Assembly: GCA_937879855.1 (NCBI GenBank)
Contig: CALFMO010000005.1
Span: forward strand, 279,053 to 343,052
Direction: 5' to 3'
Length of the DNA stretch: 64,000 nt
DNA from: an uncultured Acidobacteriaceae bacterium
GTDB taxonomy: Bacteria; Acidobacteriota; Terriglobia; Terriglobales; Acidobacteriaceae
Shown: piece after piece, positions 44,269 through 53,702 of the stretch
How positions within the stretch are numbered: position 1 is the stretch's first letter
How the letters are laid out: each line of letters starts with the position of its first letter
Notes under the pieces: model-generated
What the model saw: the letters and a program-made list of their open reading frames with translations, nothing else
Database searches by the model: none
Told to the model about the DNA's origin: nothing
Program-made: the position numbers and the translations under genes

Positions 44269-45516
44269 TCACTCTGTTATCGTTTGCAGGGCACTCTTAA
44301 TCGCGAATAACGCGTAAATTTGACAGGCAATAACGGGAACCGTCATGGCTACCACGACAGCACGAGAAAAATGGCGAGCTCCCAGAATAACCAATCCCAT
44401 TAACGCCCAAGACCAATTAGGCGAATAAAGAAGAAACTCATCCCCCCAAATGTTGTGGAGCACAACACTAAAAAGAAGCCACATTACGAGCAACCACGCG
44501 TAAGGTCGCGTCCGATCGTCTTTGAACGCTTTAAAGCCACACCCGAAAAGAAGAGCCAACCATGCCAACGCTCCCAGGGCCTGAATCCCGAGATAAGAGG
44601 CAAAACTCCAAGGCTCATAAGTTACCTGATCAAATCCCGGATATCGCAAAACGTGGGGTGTAGTGCCAACAGCCGGAAACACCATCGCAAGGACACCGTA
44701 AGTCATGGCCTGCAATGGATGCCGAATCAAACGCACATTCAGATACTTGTTTACGTACCAATGAATAGAATAACTTCTGCTGTAGAGAAAAATGGCGATA
44801 GCGAGCCCTGCCAGACTCAACGCTACTACCACAGCAATCTTAAGGCGCTTTGGAAACGAGTAGTGAATAAGTGAGAGGGCAGGAAATACCGTATTCGTCC
44901 ATATTGTGCCCCCTGCAACAAAAATCATTGCCACCAGGAAGATCGTTTTTGACTGGACGGTCGCCATCAAAATCGGAGCCACGAAAGTGATCGACAGCAG
45001 ACCGTTGGTGATTCCCCAGTGTTCGGGAAGGGTAGCGGCGGTATTGGCTGTAAAGAGCAAGTACATTAGGAAAAGAAAGATGAGCTTTAACTTGTTGACT
45101 TCATTTCGAAGGGCGAGCAAAGCCAAAAAGCCGACTCCTGCTCCTTCAACTGTAGCCACGAGAAGTCTGGCAGCTAACAGTCTGGGGTAGTCAGATGGCA
45201 GGAAGAGTTTTGTTACATGATAAAGAGCTCGGGTTAACGGTCGCCAGATGGTTTCTTCTAGAGGGTGAATGTAAGCATAAGGAAAAGCCTTCGGTAATTT
45301 CGCATCGCCTGCGAACCTCTCGATCCACGCACTGGTATCTGAACTGAATATGACATTTGGTCGCTTAACCAGCACTGAGCCGGGCGTGACTCCCAACCAT
45401 CCTGACAGAAGCGTAAACCAGGTTGTGGCGATCAAACCGATCGCGAAAGCAACAGTTCGATGGCGCGACGACATTGATGGTTCGGAAGCCTTCATAGCCG
45501 TGGCAACAGAAGTCAT
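44269..45516 (-). CDS. Polytopic membrane protein of unknown function
   Basis: About 415 residues with nine to ten membrane helices (AFAIGLIATTWFTLLSGWLG, GVGFLALLALRNE, LIFLFLMYLLFTANTAATL and others). An early loop has acidic residues (FSSDTSAWIERFAG) and HPLEETIWRPLTRAL, compatible with a GT-C-type enzyme, but I cannot assign a family. The only minus-strand gene between 19 and 60 kb. I start it at ATG 45516; the frame stays open to a TTG at 45597. Convergent with 42480-44234 and divergent from the HAD-UbiA gene, with 153 bp between starts. Confidence 0.72.
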   Translation of the reverse strand: MTSVATAMKASEPSMSSRHRTVAFAIGLIATTWFTLLSGWLGVTPGSVLVKRPNVIFSSDTSAWIERFAGDAKLPKAFPYAYIHPLEETIWRPLTRALYHVTKLFLPSDYPRLLAARLLVATVEGAGVGFLALLALRNEVNKLKLIFLFLMYLLFTANTAATLPEHWGITNGLLSITFVAPILMATVQSKTIFLVAMIFVAGGTIWTNTVFPALSLIHYSFPKRLKIAVVVALSLAGLAIAIFLYSRSYSIHWYVNKYLNVRLIRHPLQAMTYGVLAMVFPAVGTTPHVLRYPGFDQVTYEPWSFASYLGIQALGALAWLALLFGCGFKAFKDDRTRPYAWLLVMWLLFSVVLHNIWGDEFLLYSPNWSWALMGLVILGARHFSRAVVVAMTVPVIACQIYALFAIKSALQTITE

Positions 45517-45669
45517 GGCCCCATAATCTATCACAAGGCAGTAAGAAGGGTTTCGCAAAGCTCGCTCGCCGGTTCCGTTGATTCCTAAGGTGAACAACTG
45601 GCCATGGCAGGTCTTGGGTCAAGCTGGACCCTGCTTACAAGCTTTTGTTTAAACAGGAAAAAATCAATC

Positions 45670-47157
45670 ATGGCATTGCAGACTACCGAAACAATCGTTG
45701 AAACCTGCGTCACTCAAGGTATCGACGTTCCATTGTGCGTAGATCTTGATGGAACCTTGCTTCGCTCCGACATTCTGCTTGAATGCCTGGCTGAGAGTCT
45801 GCACTGTCCACTCGTGCTGCTACGGATACCGTTCTTTATGGCTCGTGGCAGAGCCTTTCTTAAAGCACGCCTGGCGGAGGCCACCCCACCGGATGTCACA
45901 ACACTGCCGTATGATCCGGAGGTATTGAAGGTGATTAAGACGGAACGGGCTACTGGACGCCGCATTGTACTGATCACGGCCACAGACCGCCGAATCGCCG
46001 ATCGGATCAGCGCACACTTGGGAGTGTTTGATGAGGTGATTGCCTCCGACGGAATTATCAACCTCAAAGGCAAGAAGAAGTCCGAAGAATTAGTTCGGCG
46101 TTTCGGTAGGCGCGGGTTCTCTTACGCGGGCAACGATGAATCCGATCTGGCTGTTTGGAAGGAATCAAAATCAGCCATAGTCGTGGGTAACAGAAGCCTC
46201 CATCTTCCGGCAGCTGCGATTACACAGGTTGAGGAAGTGTTACCGGGACCTGGTAGACGAATCAGCAACTTACTGCAGCTGTTCCGGCCTTACCAGTGGT
46301 CGAAAAACCTGCTGGTCTTCGTTCCACTGCTCACGGCCAACGACATTTTATCAGTTTCGAATTGGATGCGGTGTATTGGGCTATTCTTTGCCCTGAGCGT
46401 CATGGCATCAGCCCTTTACGTCCTCAACGACATCACGGACCTGCGTTCAGACCGCGCCCATCCGAGGAAGCGCACACGCGGGCTCGCATCGGGGAATGTC
46501 AGTCTCGTAACGGGCTTCGCGCTGCTGGTGCCAGGTGTCGCGCTCGCTCTCGCACTTGCAGCTGTCAACGGATCGTTAAAGCTCGTTTTGCTATACGGGG
46601 TTTTATCGTTCTTGTATTCGACTTATTTCAAGCGATTTCCATTGATTGATATTTTTCTCCTTGCGGGAATCTATGCGGTGCGTATTTTCGCAGGCGGGGT
46701 CGTCGGTGGCCACTTGGTTTCGGTGTGGTTGCTGACCTTCTCGATTTTCTTGTTTTTCAGCCTTGCTGCGGTCAAGCGGACAGCCGAACTTCTGGCACTT
46801 CCTGCAGACAATCAAAAACGTTCGCGGCGCGGATACTTCCCGGGGGACGCTCTCGCACTGGAGATGATGGGCGTCAGTTCGAGCTTCATGTCGTGCCTGG
46901 TGCTCGCATTCTATGTGCAAAGTCTCACGGTGCAGCGGAACTACACGTCGCCCGATTTGTTATGGGGCATCATCGTACTCGTGCTGTTCTGGCAGTGCCG
47001 TCTGTGGCTTGCAACGCTGCGTGGCAAGATGCAAGATGATCCGATTATTTATGCCGCGAAGGACTGGGTAAGCTGGTTGGTAGCATGTGCGGTAATCGCC
47101 ATTATGCTGCTGGCGCATTCCCGTTTGTTCCAGGGTGTCTCATTTCTGCTCTCCTGA
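45670..47157 (+). CDS. HAD phosphatase-UbiA fusion, decaprenyl-phosphate phosphoribosyltransferase-like
   Basis: 495 residues. Residues 20-190 form a HAD domain (VDLDGTLLRSD at 24-34, LITATDRRIAD, YAGNDESDLAVW near 152-163). From about 205 a UbiA prenyltransferase follows: RPYQWSKNLLVFVPL, then the NDxxDxxxD motif NDITDLRSDRAHPRKRTR (253-270). The HP-KR-R end of this motif resembles decaprenyl-phosphate phosphoribosyltransferase (DPPR synthase). Such an enzyme transfers 5-phosphoribose to polyprenyl phosphate; a fused phosphatase could remove the 5-phosphate to give polyprenyl-phosphoryl-ribose, a pentose donor. Proposed order of steps is inference. Confidence 0.87.
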   Translation: MALQTTETIVETCVTQGIDVPLCVDLDGTLLRSDILLECLAESLHCPLVLLRIPFFMARGRAFLKARLAEATPPDVTTLPYDPEVLKVIKTERATGRRIVLITATDRRIADRISAHLGVFDEVIASDGIINLKGKKKSEELVRRFGRRGFSYAGNDESDLAVWKESKSAIVVGNRSLHLPAAAITQVEEVLPGPGRRISNLLQLFRPYQWSKNLLVFVPLLTANDILSVSNWMRCIGLFFALSVMASALYVLNDITDLRSDRAHPRKRTRGLASGNVSLVTGFALLVPGVALALALAAVNGSLKLVLLYGVLSFLYSTYFKRFPLIDIFLLAGIYAVRIFAGGVVGGHLVSVWLLTFSIFLFFSLAAVKRTAELLALPADNQKRSRRGYFPGDALALEMMGVSSSFMSCLVLAFYVQSLTVQRNYTSPDLLWGIIVLVLFWQCRLWLATLRGKMQDDPIIYAAKDWVSWLVACAVIAIMLLAHSRLFQGVSFLLS

Positions 47158-47186
47158 TTGGAACAAGGCATTGGGTTTGTTAAAGA

Positions 47187-47192
47187 GGGAGG
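47187..47192 (+). promoter_or_regulatory. Ribosome binding site selecting TTG 47199
   Basis: GGGAGG, six bases before TTG 47199. Supports the non-ATG start of the following GT39-type gene. Confidence 0.65.
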
Positions 47193-47198
47193 CTAGCG

Positions 47199-48827
47199 TT
47201 GTCGGTTCGTGAGGTTGTTCCCATCATCGAGATTACCGGCCGGACCAAAGATCCGGGGCCAAGAACCGTGCCCTGGAAATGGATTTTGCTGGGCGCAATC
47301 GTCTTTGCAGCATTGTTGCTTCGAGTTCACCATCTTTCTCAGATCTCCTTGTGGCTCGACGAAACTGATTTTTTTAACGAGAACATCTATGGCGACCATC
47401 CGCAATCGCTGTTCGATTTTGCGAGGTCGACAAAAGATGCCACAACGAATACCTGGGGATGGCCGGCCGTGATCTGGATAAGTTGCCGTATCTTCGGGTC
47501 CACCGCGGGAATCGCTCGCATGCCATCCGTCTTAGTAGGAACCGGCGCGGTGTTTTTTGTTTTTCTGTTGGTTTATCGCTCGATTCCCGCGCCTGTCGCT
47601 CGCAATCGTTTCACCCCTGCCGCCTTCGCGGCGGTAATCACTACAATGGCGATGCCGCAAATCGAGTTCTCTCAGCGAACTTATCCATACGGCGCCACCC
47701 CCTTCACGGCCGCCGCTCTTTTACTGGCGCACCTCGAGGTTCTTCGAGCAGTTGAGGGTCGGTGGAGCGAAAGGAGTTTTTTTCGAGCCCTAGCTCTTTA
47801 CACAATGGTCGCAAGTCTCGCACTTTGCATCCATCCCAGCATGGGGCTGTTGGTGGCAGCCTCGCTGATGTTCTTGATTGCTCATCTGCTTCCACATTTT
47901 CGCCAGCAAACCTCGGAAGACCGCAAGAGAGTTTTGTGGTTTGCTTTTTGTGCAAGCTTGATCCTAGCCGGTTCAGCACTGCTTAACGCGAAAAACCCCA
48001 AGTATGGTTTCCGCCCCTATTTAGTGCCGTACTACCATACCCTTTCGCTAAGATCCTTTGCCGTGCTACTCAAGCATGCCTACGACGTATTCACCTACAA
48101 CCTGAATCCGTTCTACAACCCATCACTCTACTGGCCGGAACAGCTCAACTGGGCGATCTTGCCTCTCGTTTTACTTTGTCTGTGGGGCTGGGGAAGGGCG
48201 GCGTCGAATAAGTTCGGCAAGCAAATTCAGCATTTGGCGTTTCTTGGGATGGTTATGCTCGCAGTGCCTGCCTTGTTGTCGTTACGCAGAGCGTTTCCGT
48301 TCGGCGGTGTACGGCAAACATTGTTCCTCAGTCCTTTTTTTCTGGTTTTTACTGCTCTTGGGTTTTACTCTTTGCGGCGTCGCCGAGTGACGCAGCTTCT
48401 AGGGATCTCGCTGGCCTTTCTTTACGTCATGTTTTGGGCCGTGAATCTGCCTCGTTTTTATGCAAATAGGGAACCGCAGTACAGAGCCGAGGACATCGTC
48501 AATGCTTGGGAGCAGAACGGTAAACTTACCGTCTATGCTCGCGGCTGCGAGCGTGAGGTGCAATACGCGTTGCGCTGGTATCCTGACGTCCGAGTCGAAA
48601 GTTTGCCAATGCCTTCCGAGCCTCCATATCTGGTCGTCTCGACACACTGGCCACCACTTGAACAAAACCATATGTTCTACGGTTACGCAGACTATTTGAA
48701 GAAGGCAGGCTACAATGCGACGTTAGTCCTGGAGAGGCCTCCGACAAATCTGGATAGTTTGAAATACTCGACTTCCCTATACTTTCCTCCCAACGGACTG
48801 TGGATTTACAAAGTAACTGCTCAGTGA
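47199..48827 (+). CDS. GT39-type membrane glycosyltransferase
   Basis: 542 residues, TTG start. First helix WILLGAIVFAALLLRVHHL is followed by SLWLDETDFFNENIYG (the acidic DE site) and GWPAVIWISCRIFGSTAGIARMPSVLVG, the GT-C/GT39 opening. About ten helices, then a soluble C-terminal domain (EDIVNAWEQNGKLTVYARGC). Acts on the periplasmic face with a polyprenyl-phosphate sugar. Its TGA overlaps the GTG of the next SGNH gene (GTGA). Confidence 0.86.
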   Translation: MSVREVVPIIEITGRTKDPGPRTVPWKWILLGAIVFAALLLRVHHLSQISLWLDETDFFNENIYGDHPQSLFDFARSTKDATTNTWGWPAVIWISCRIFGSTAGIARMPSVLVGTGAVFFVFLLVYRSIPAPVARNRFTPAAFAAVITTMAMPQIEFSQRTYPYGATPFTAAALLLAHLEVLRAVEGRWSERSFFRALALYTMVASLALCIHPSMGLLVAASLMFLIAHLLPHFRQQTSEDRKRVLWFAFCASLILAGSALLNAKNPKYGFRPYLVPYYHTLSLRSFAVLLKHAYDVFTYNLNPFYNPSLYWPEQLNWAILPLVLLCLWGWGRAASNKFGKQIQHLAFLGMVMLAVPALLSLRRAFPFGGVRQTLFLSPFFLVFTALGFYSLRRRRVTQLLGISLAFLYVMFWAVNLPRFYANREPQYRAEDIVNAWEQNGKLTVYARGCEREVQYALRWYPDVRVESLPMPSEPPYLVVSTHWPPLEQNHMFYGYADYLKKAGYNATLVLERPPTNLDSLKYSTSLYFPPNGLWIYKVTAQ

Positions 48828-49894
48828 ATTCTAGACGGCAAAAACTAGCTTTGTGCTTGGGCTCAGTGGTCTTCTGCCTACTGGTTGGCGAAGTTGCTGC
48901 ACGCGTACTCCTGCCACACCCCTTCGTTTCAAAGATGGAGCCGAACGACGGAAAGACCCCACGAAATGGTGAAGCGCTTCGATCTTTGCATCGTGCTGAT
49001 CCAAAGCTCGGTTGGGTGTTGAATCCTGGGCCGCTTGAGTATGAGCACCGCTTTGTGGATGAACATGGCTCGGTGCAGTATGACGCGGTCTACTCCATAG
49101 AGAATGGACAGCGGCGAACTTCACTGACCCCACATCCCGGTCCGGTTATCGTGGCGGCTGGCTGCTCGTTCACCTTCGGTCACGCCGTTCGGGATGAGGA
49201 CACTTGGCCGTGGCTCTTACAGGATCAACTCCCGGATTATCGCGTACTGAACACTGGGGACATGGGTTACGGCACGGATCAGGCCTTGCTGGCGGCTGAG
49301 AAACAAGTCCTTTCTGCTCCGGGTAAGACCGATGCGGTTGTGCTCGGTCTGGGCGATTTCCAAATCGATCGCAACCGGGGCGCGCAGGGGTGGCTGGTAT
49401 TTGTCTCCCCGTTTGCAAAGCCCTTGTTTAAGATGACCGCCGACGGCGCGGAGTACGACCGCCAGGTCCACTTCTGGTCGCCAGGCTTTGTCGGGGATCA
49501 CTCAGCGCTCTTTGCTCACCTGACCAACACGCTCGCCAACCGGGTTTATGGAATAACCTCCCACGCTGGAGCGAGGCAGCTCACCGCGGCTTTAATTACG
49601 ACCTTTGCCCGCAAATTTCAGTCGATGGGCGTTGGCTTTGCCGTCGTGGTGCTGCCTTACGCTGATGATCAAGGGCCCCAATCGAAGGCAGATCGCGCTT
49701 TTCTGATTGACCGCCTAAGCGCGGCGCACATCCCAGTGTTCATACCTGATTTTCCCCGGCTCCCGGACGGGCACTTCGATGTTGAGAAATTTATGGTGAA
49801 CAAGAAAGAACGGCATCCAAACCGTCAATACAATCTGATTTTGGCAAATCAGCTAAAGCCGTTTCTGCAATCCGCTGGAATCATCACCAAGTAA
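48824..49894 (+). CDS. Divergent SGNH-like protein with altered GDS and DxxH motifs
   Basis: About 356 residues with an N-terminal anchor (LALCLGSVVFCLLVGEVAARVLL). The nucleophile block reads AAGCSFTFGHAV: Ser kept, the usual Asp replaced by Cys. MGYGTDQALLAAEKQ matches other SGNH proteins here, but the C-terminal site is KKERHPNRQYN, with no Asp before His. Closely related to 56473-57612, which shows GAS and GTHPN at the same points. The pair may use a modified triad or be non-catalytic partners. GTG 48824 overlaps the preceding stop by 4 bp. Confidence 0.75.
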   Translation: MNSRRQKLALCLGSVVFCLLVGEVAARVLLPHPFVSKMEPNDGKTPRNGEALRSLHRADPKLGWVLNPGPLEYEHRFVDEHGSVQYDAVYSIENGQRRTSLTPHPGPVIVAAGCSFTFGHAVRDEDTWPWLLQDQLPDYRVLNTGDMGYGTDQALLAAEKQVLSAPGKTDAVVLGLGDFQIDRNRGAQGWLVFVSPFAKPLFKMTADGAEYDRQVHFWSPGFVGDHSALFAHLTNTLANRVYGITSHAGARQLTAALITTFARKFQSMGVGFAVVVLPYADDQGPQSKADRAFLIDRLSAAHIPVFIPDFPRLPDGHFDVEKFMVNKKERHPNRQYNLILANQLKPFLQSAGIITK

Positions 49895-49979
49895 GAATCG
49901 GTGCCCCTTTGCCTTTCGCCGTGCACTCTCGTCGGAATCAAGTCTGCCGCGATGAGCCGATGTCAGTCGGAGTAGTGTT

Positions 49980-51008
49980 TTGAAAGATACTCATACCGTT
50001 GAACTCGTGAAAACGGATCAGTGGCCGGGAGCGGTTACCCGACCAACTACTGCACCTTTTCTCCAGGCGAAGCGGCCTTCGCTTCTCGGACATTTTCAGA
50101 TTGCACGCCTCGACCACTGGGTCAAGAACGTGTTTGTGTTGCCAGGTGTAGCGGTAGCACTCTCCGTTGATCGAGAAAAACTGCTCTCTTGGTCATGGAG
50201 CAATTTCGTTGTAGGCATGCTTGCTATCGGCCTTATCGCCTCCAGCAATTATGTGATTAACGAGATCCTGGATGCGCCGTTCGACCTCGTCCATCCCACC
50301 AAGAGAAACCGTCCCGTACCGGCTGGGCGGGTCAGTATTGCATGGGGTTACGTTCAGTGGATTGCCTTAATGATCGTCGGATTGCTTCTCGGTCTGCACG
50401 TCTCAAGGCAATTCACCATCACGCTCGTCGGACTCTGGGTGATGGGCTGCATTTACAACATTCCGCCAGTTCGCAGCAAGGACATGCCTTATCTGGACGT
50501 ACTTTCGGAGGCAATCAACAACCCTCTGCGGATGCTGGCGGGTTGGTATCTCACCGGTACGGCGCTTATTCCCCCTGCCTCGCTCCTTTTAAGCTATTGG
50601 ATGGTGGGTTGTTACTTTATGGCGATCAAGCGCTTCGCAGAGTTTCGTGACATTGACGATCCCCACCGCAGCGCTTGTTACCGCAAATCATTTGGGTTCT
50701 ACAACGAGCGCAGACTACTCGTCTCGATCATGTTCTACGGCTCGCAAGCGATGCTGTTCTTTGGTGCCTTCATCATGCGTTACCGCATCGAGTTGGTTCT
50801 TGCCTTCCCTCTGGTCGCACTTGTGATGGCTCAGTACCTGTCGCTGGCGTTCAAGCCTGACAGCGCCGTGCAACGACCGGAGGGGCTGTACCGCGAGCCT
50901 GCGCTCATGAGTGCCGTGGTGGCGTGCACCACGGTGATGGTAGCTCTCCTCTTCGTTAATTTCCCGGTGCTACACAAGATTTTCAGCCCAACGATCTCAG
51001 GCTGGTAG
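49980..51008 (+). CDS. UbiA-family phosphoribosyltransferase-like enzyme
   Basis: 342 residues with about eight membrane helices. RLDHWVKNVFVLPGV resembles the RPYQWSKN opening of the HAD-UbiA fusion, and the active motif is NEILDAPFDLVHPTKRNRP (N94, D98, D102), again with the HPTKR-RP signature of DPPR synthase-like enzymes. A second motif YNIPPVRSKDMPYLDVLSE follows. Two such enzymes in one locus suggest two lipid-linked pentose donors or a two-component system. TTG start with GGAG at 49969-49972. Confidence 0.86.
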   Translation: MKDTHTVELVKTDQWPGAVTRPTTAPFLQAKRPSLLGHFQIARLDHWVKNVFVLPGVAVALSVDREKLLSWSWSNFVVGMLAIGLIASSNYVINEILDAPFDLVHPTKRNRPVPAGRVSIAWGYVQWIALMIVGLLLGLHVSRQFTITLVGLWVMGCIYNIPPVRSKDMPYLDVLSEAINNPLRMLAGWYLTGTALIPPASLLLSYWMVGCYFMAIKRFAEFRDIDDPHRSACYRKSFGFYNERRLLVSIMFYGSQAMLFFGAFIMRYRIELVLAFPLVALVMAQYLSLAFKPDSAVQRPEGLYREPALMSAVVACTTVMVALLFVNFPVLHKIFSPTISGW

Positions 51009-51039
51009 TCAGGAGCGGACACATTCCGTACAGCGCTGT

Positions 51040-52644
51040 ATGAAATCATCATCCCTTACTCTCGACTTAGTGACGCTCCCGGACCTGCCCGAGGTTAGGT
51101 CATCCGGACACGACATGACGCCTGACCGGAGGAGACGGTTAGCGCCCTTCATTGCCGTGACCTTAGCCTGTTTGGTGTATCTGGCGGGCGTGATCAACTA
51201 TGCGGGTGTCCGCCGTATTGATGGCGATGAAGGCTACTACACTTCCGCGGCGAGGCTGGTCTGGGAAGGGAAGGTGCCGTATCGTGATTTCTCCTATCCC
51301 CAGGGACCCTTGATCCCTTACCTGTATAGCTGGATCTGGGGCGTCCATCCGCGCTCGTTGATTGCAATGCGGCACCTATCGGCTGCCTGCGGCGGCTTGG
51401 CTGTGTTTTTTTTGGGCGTGGGGCTTCTGTTGGTCAAAAGACTACCCATTCCCGCTGCCTTGGCAACGTTTGCCGTGGTACTCCTGAATCCTTACTGGAT
51501 TTCGTGGAACGTCGTATTAAAGACGTTTGCAGTCACCAACGTTTTGATGACCATCGCGGTGATCTGCCTCTACGCCGCCTTGCATTCAGAGCGATTCAGA
51601 TGGTACTTCATTTCAGGATTCACCTTGGGGGCATGCGCCTCCGCACGATTGCTTTACGGTCCACTTATTCCCGCTGTCTCGCTATGGTTTTTCTTCAAGG
51701 AGGTAAAAACGTCAGGTTTTCGCTGCCGTCGGACCTTTACCTTTCTCGCAGGAGCGACTGCTGGCTTACTGCCAGTGATTCTCAGCTTTGCCCATGACCC
51801 GCGAGCGTTTATCTTCAACAACGTTTCCTACCACAGTTTGCTGGCAAGCCATGAGAGCCTGCGCCACACGGTTCACGTGTATGCATTGTTTGCGGGCATC
51901 TTTGCAAGCCGTCTGTATTTGATGGTCGAGATTCTCATAGCGTCCGTGGGCATCCGCAGCCTGCTGAGGCTGCGCAAGCAGCAAGCAGGACCCTATACGA
52001 GCACGGATTACCTCTTCTTTGAGGTCATGTTTTTGATGCTCGTTGTCTATTCGGTCACAGCATTGATTCCTTTTCCTACATGGATTCAATACTTCGACAG
52101 TCCATTGTTCCCGTTTTTGTTGCCATTTGTGGCAGAGGGAATTCGCGTTAGTCTTGGAACTCGGCCCAGGGGGCTGATCGTACTTGCGGTATTGGCTCCG
52201 GTACTTTTCTATTTTGAGATTGGCAGGGAAGCGGCGGAACATTCCCCGGGTGCACACTTGCAGCAATCGACCTATCAAAGAATTACACGGGCGATTGAAG
52301 TAAATGGCAGTCCCAATGACGTTGTGCTTTCATTCTGGCCTGGCTTCGTGTTCGAATCAGGTACGAGATTCTTGCCCGGCTCCGAAGATCAGTTCGTATA
52401 TTCCGTCACAAACAAGATCAGTGCCGATGCCCGATCTCGATATCACATCATTTCTAAAGACGAAATGATCGCGGCAGTAACGACGCGCGAGGTGGACGTT
52501 GTTGTTACTCCTCTGGATTTTAAGTTTCATCCTCAGCTTTTATCGGCCCAGGAACTGGAAGCATTTCGCAATGCGGTCGATGCCAATTATTCGTTGGTAG
52601 ACAAAACTGGCACCGTAGCGGTCTATCGACGACGACTGTCGTGA
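51040..52644 (+). CDS. GT39-type membrane glycosyltransferase
   Basis: 534 residues. RIDGDEGYYTSAARLVWEGKVPYRDFSYPQGPLIPYLYS is typical of the first loop of GT39/PMT-like enzymes (DE pair and the DFSYPQGP motif). About ten helices follow (FFLGVGLLLVKRLPI, FAVVLLNPYWISWNVVL and others), then a soluble C-terminus. The long charged N-terminus may mean the true start is ATG 51115 (TPDRRRRLAP). A methyltransferase gene begins 31 bp downstream. Confidence 0.83.
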   Translation: MKSSSLTLDLVTLPDLPEVRSSGHDMTPDRRRRLAPFIAVTLACLVYLAGVINYAGVRRIDGDEGYYTSAARLVWEGKVPYRDFSYPQGPLIPYLYSWIWGVHPRSLIAMRHLSAACGGLAVFFLGVGLLLVKRLPIPAALATFAVVLLNPYWISWNVVLKTFAVTNVLMTIAVICLYAALHSERFRWYFISGFTLGACASARLLYGPLIPAVSLWFFFKEVKTSGFRCRRTFTFLAGATAGLLPVILSFAHDPRAFIFNNVSYHSLLASHESLRHTVHVYALFAGIFASRLYLMVEILIASVGIRSLLRLRKQQAGPYTSTDYLFFEVMFLMLVVYSVTALIPFPTWIQYFDSPLFPFLLPFVAEGIRVSLGTRPRGLIVLAVLAPVLFYFEIGREAAEHSPGAHLQQSTYQRITRAIEVNGSPNDVVLSFWPGFVFESGTRFLPGSEDQFVYSVTNKISADARSRYHIISKDEMIAAVTTREVDVVVTPLDFKFHPQLLSAQELEAFRNAVDANYSLVDKTGTVAVYRRRLS

Positions 52645-52675
52645 CTTCCGCGGTCGCGAAGACCGCCTGAGATCT

Positions 52676-53695
52676 ATGCGTTTAGAAAATCGGCAGTGGG
52701 CTTTAGGACTTCAGTCTCTGCCTTTCTTCAGGCAGGTGGCGGACGTTCGTGGCAAAGAAACATTTCATCAACCGCTGATGACGTGCCAGAGCTCATATTG
52801 CAGAGTCTGCGGGGGGACAGAACTAGTTCTCGTGAAACCCTCCAATCTTGGCAGCCCATTAACGAGTGACTCTTTTGCGATTACCGATAGCCATTATGGC
52901 GTTACGGCAGCGATCTACAGATGCGCGAACTGCGACTTTCTGCAGTGTTCCGATCTGCCGCAGGTTCTGCAGTTTTACGAGACGCTTGAGGATTCTGGTT
53001 ATGAAGTAGGACGCCGGGAGAGAGGCCTTCAGGCACGAGGGATTCTGAAAGTTGCCCAAAGGCTCCAATCCCGTGGCCGCTTGCTCGACATTGGTGCGGG
53101 CAGTGGCATTCTCGTCGAGCAGGCTGCCCAGATGGGCTACCAGGCCGAGGGCGTGGAACCGTCAGCCTGGCTTCATAAAATGGCGCGACGGCGCGAATTG
53201 CCGGTCCATCTCGGCACGTTCCCGCACCCAGCCGCCGTCGGCAAGTTCGATCTCATCACGCTGATTGACGTGCTTGAACACGTTCCCGATCCGCTGGATC
53301 TTCTGCGAAACATAGCAAAGCAGCTCAGCGAATCAGGAGTCGCGCTTGTCGTGACCCCGGACGTGGGATCGGTCGCCGCTTGCATTCTCCGTTGGCGGTG
53401 GTGGCACTTTCGAGTCGCTCACATTGGCTATTTCAACCGGCAGAATCTGATTCTGGCTCTGAATCTAGCCGGACTGGAGCCGGTATTCGTTCGACGGCCG
53501 TCATGGTATTTTACCGCGGACTATCTTTGGACAAGAGTCCACCGGTACTTGCCACCCTTACTGCGTTTCGCGCCCCCGCTTTTTTTGTCGAATCTTGTGC
53601 TTCCCATCAATCTACGCGATTCCTGGCTAATCGCTTGCCGGCGAAAGACAAGCGCAAATACACCGATAAATACAACAGTCAAAGCAGCGTCCTAA
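52676..53695 (+). CDS. Class I SAM-dependent methyltransferase with N-terminal zinc-type domain
   Basis: 339 residues. An N-terminal Cys pair set (CRVCGG about residue 42, CANCDFLQC about residue 83) looks like a zinc ribbon. The SAM site is LLDIGAGSGILVEQA, and LITLIDVLEHVPDPLDLLRN is the following strand and helix. Sugar C- or O-methyltransferases of this two-part type are common in glycan loci. ATG 52676 or ATG 52778 may be the start. The last 70 bp (53590-53659) recur, degenerate, at 55008-55077 beyond the next gene. Confidence 0.84.
   Translation: MRLENRQWALGLQSLPFFRQVADVRGKETFHQPLMTCQSSYCRVCGGTELVLVKPSNLGSPLTSDSFAITDSHYGVTAAIYRCANCDFLQCSDLPQVLQFYETLEDSGYEVGRRERGLQARGILKVAQRLQSRGRLLDIGAGSGILVEQAAQMGYQAEGVEPSAWLHKMARRRELPVHLGTFPHPAAVGKFDLITLIDVLEHVPDPLDLLRNIAKQLSESGVALVVTPDVGSVAACILRWRWWHFRVAHIGYFNRQNLILALNLAGLEPVFVRRPSWYFTADYLWTRVHRYLPPLLRFAPPLFLSNLVLPINLRDSWLIACRRKTSANTPINTTVKAAS
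53590..53659 (+). repeat. Direct repeat, copy A (methyltransferase 3' end)
   Basis: By hand count 55 of 70 bases match 55008-55077. Copy A is inside the intact methyltransferase and encodes NLVLPINLRDSWLIACRRK. The two copies flank the membrane-protein gene 53703-55028. Confidence 0.75.
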
Positions 53696-53702
53696 ACGAA
53701 CA

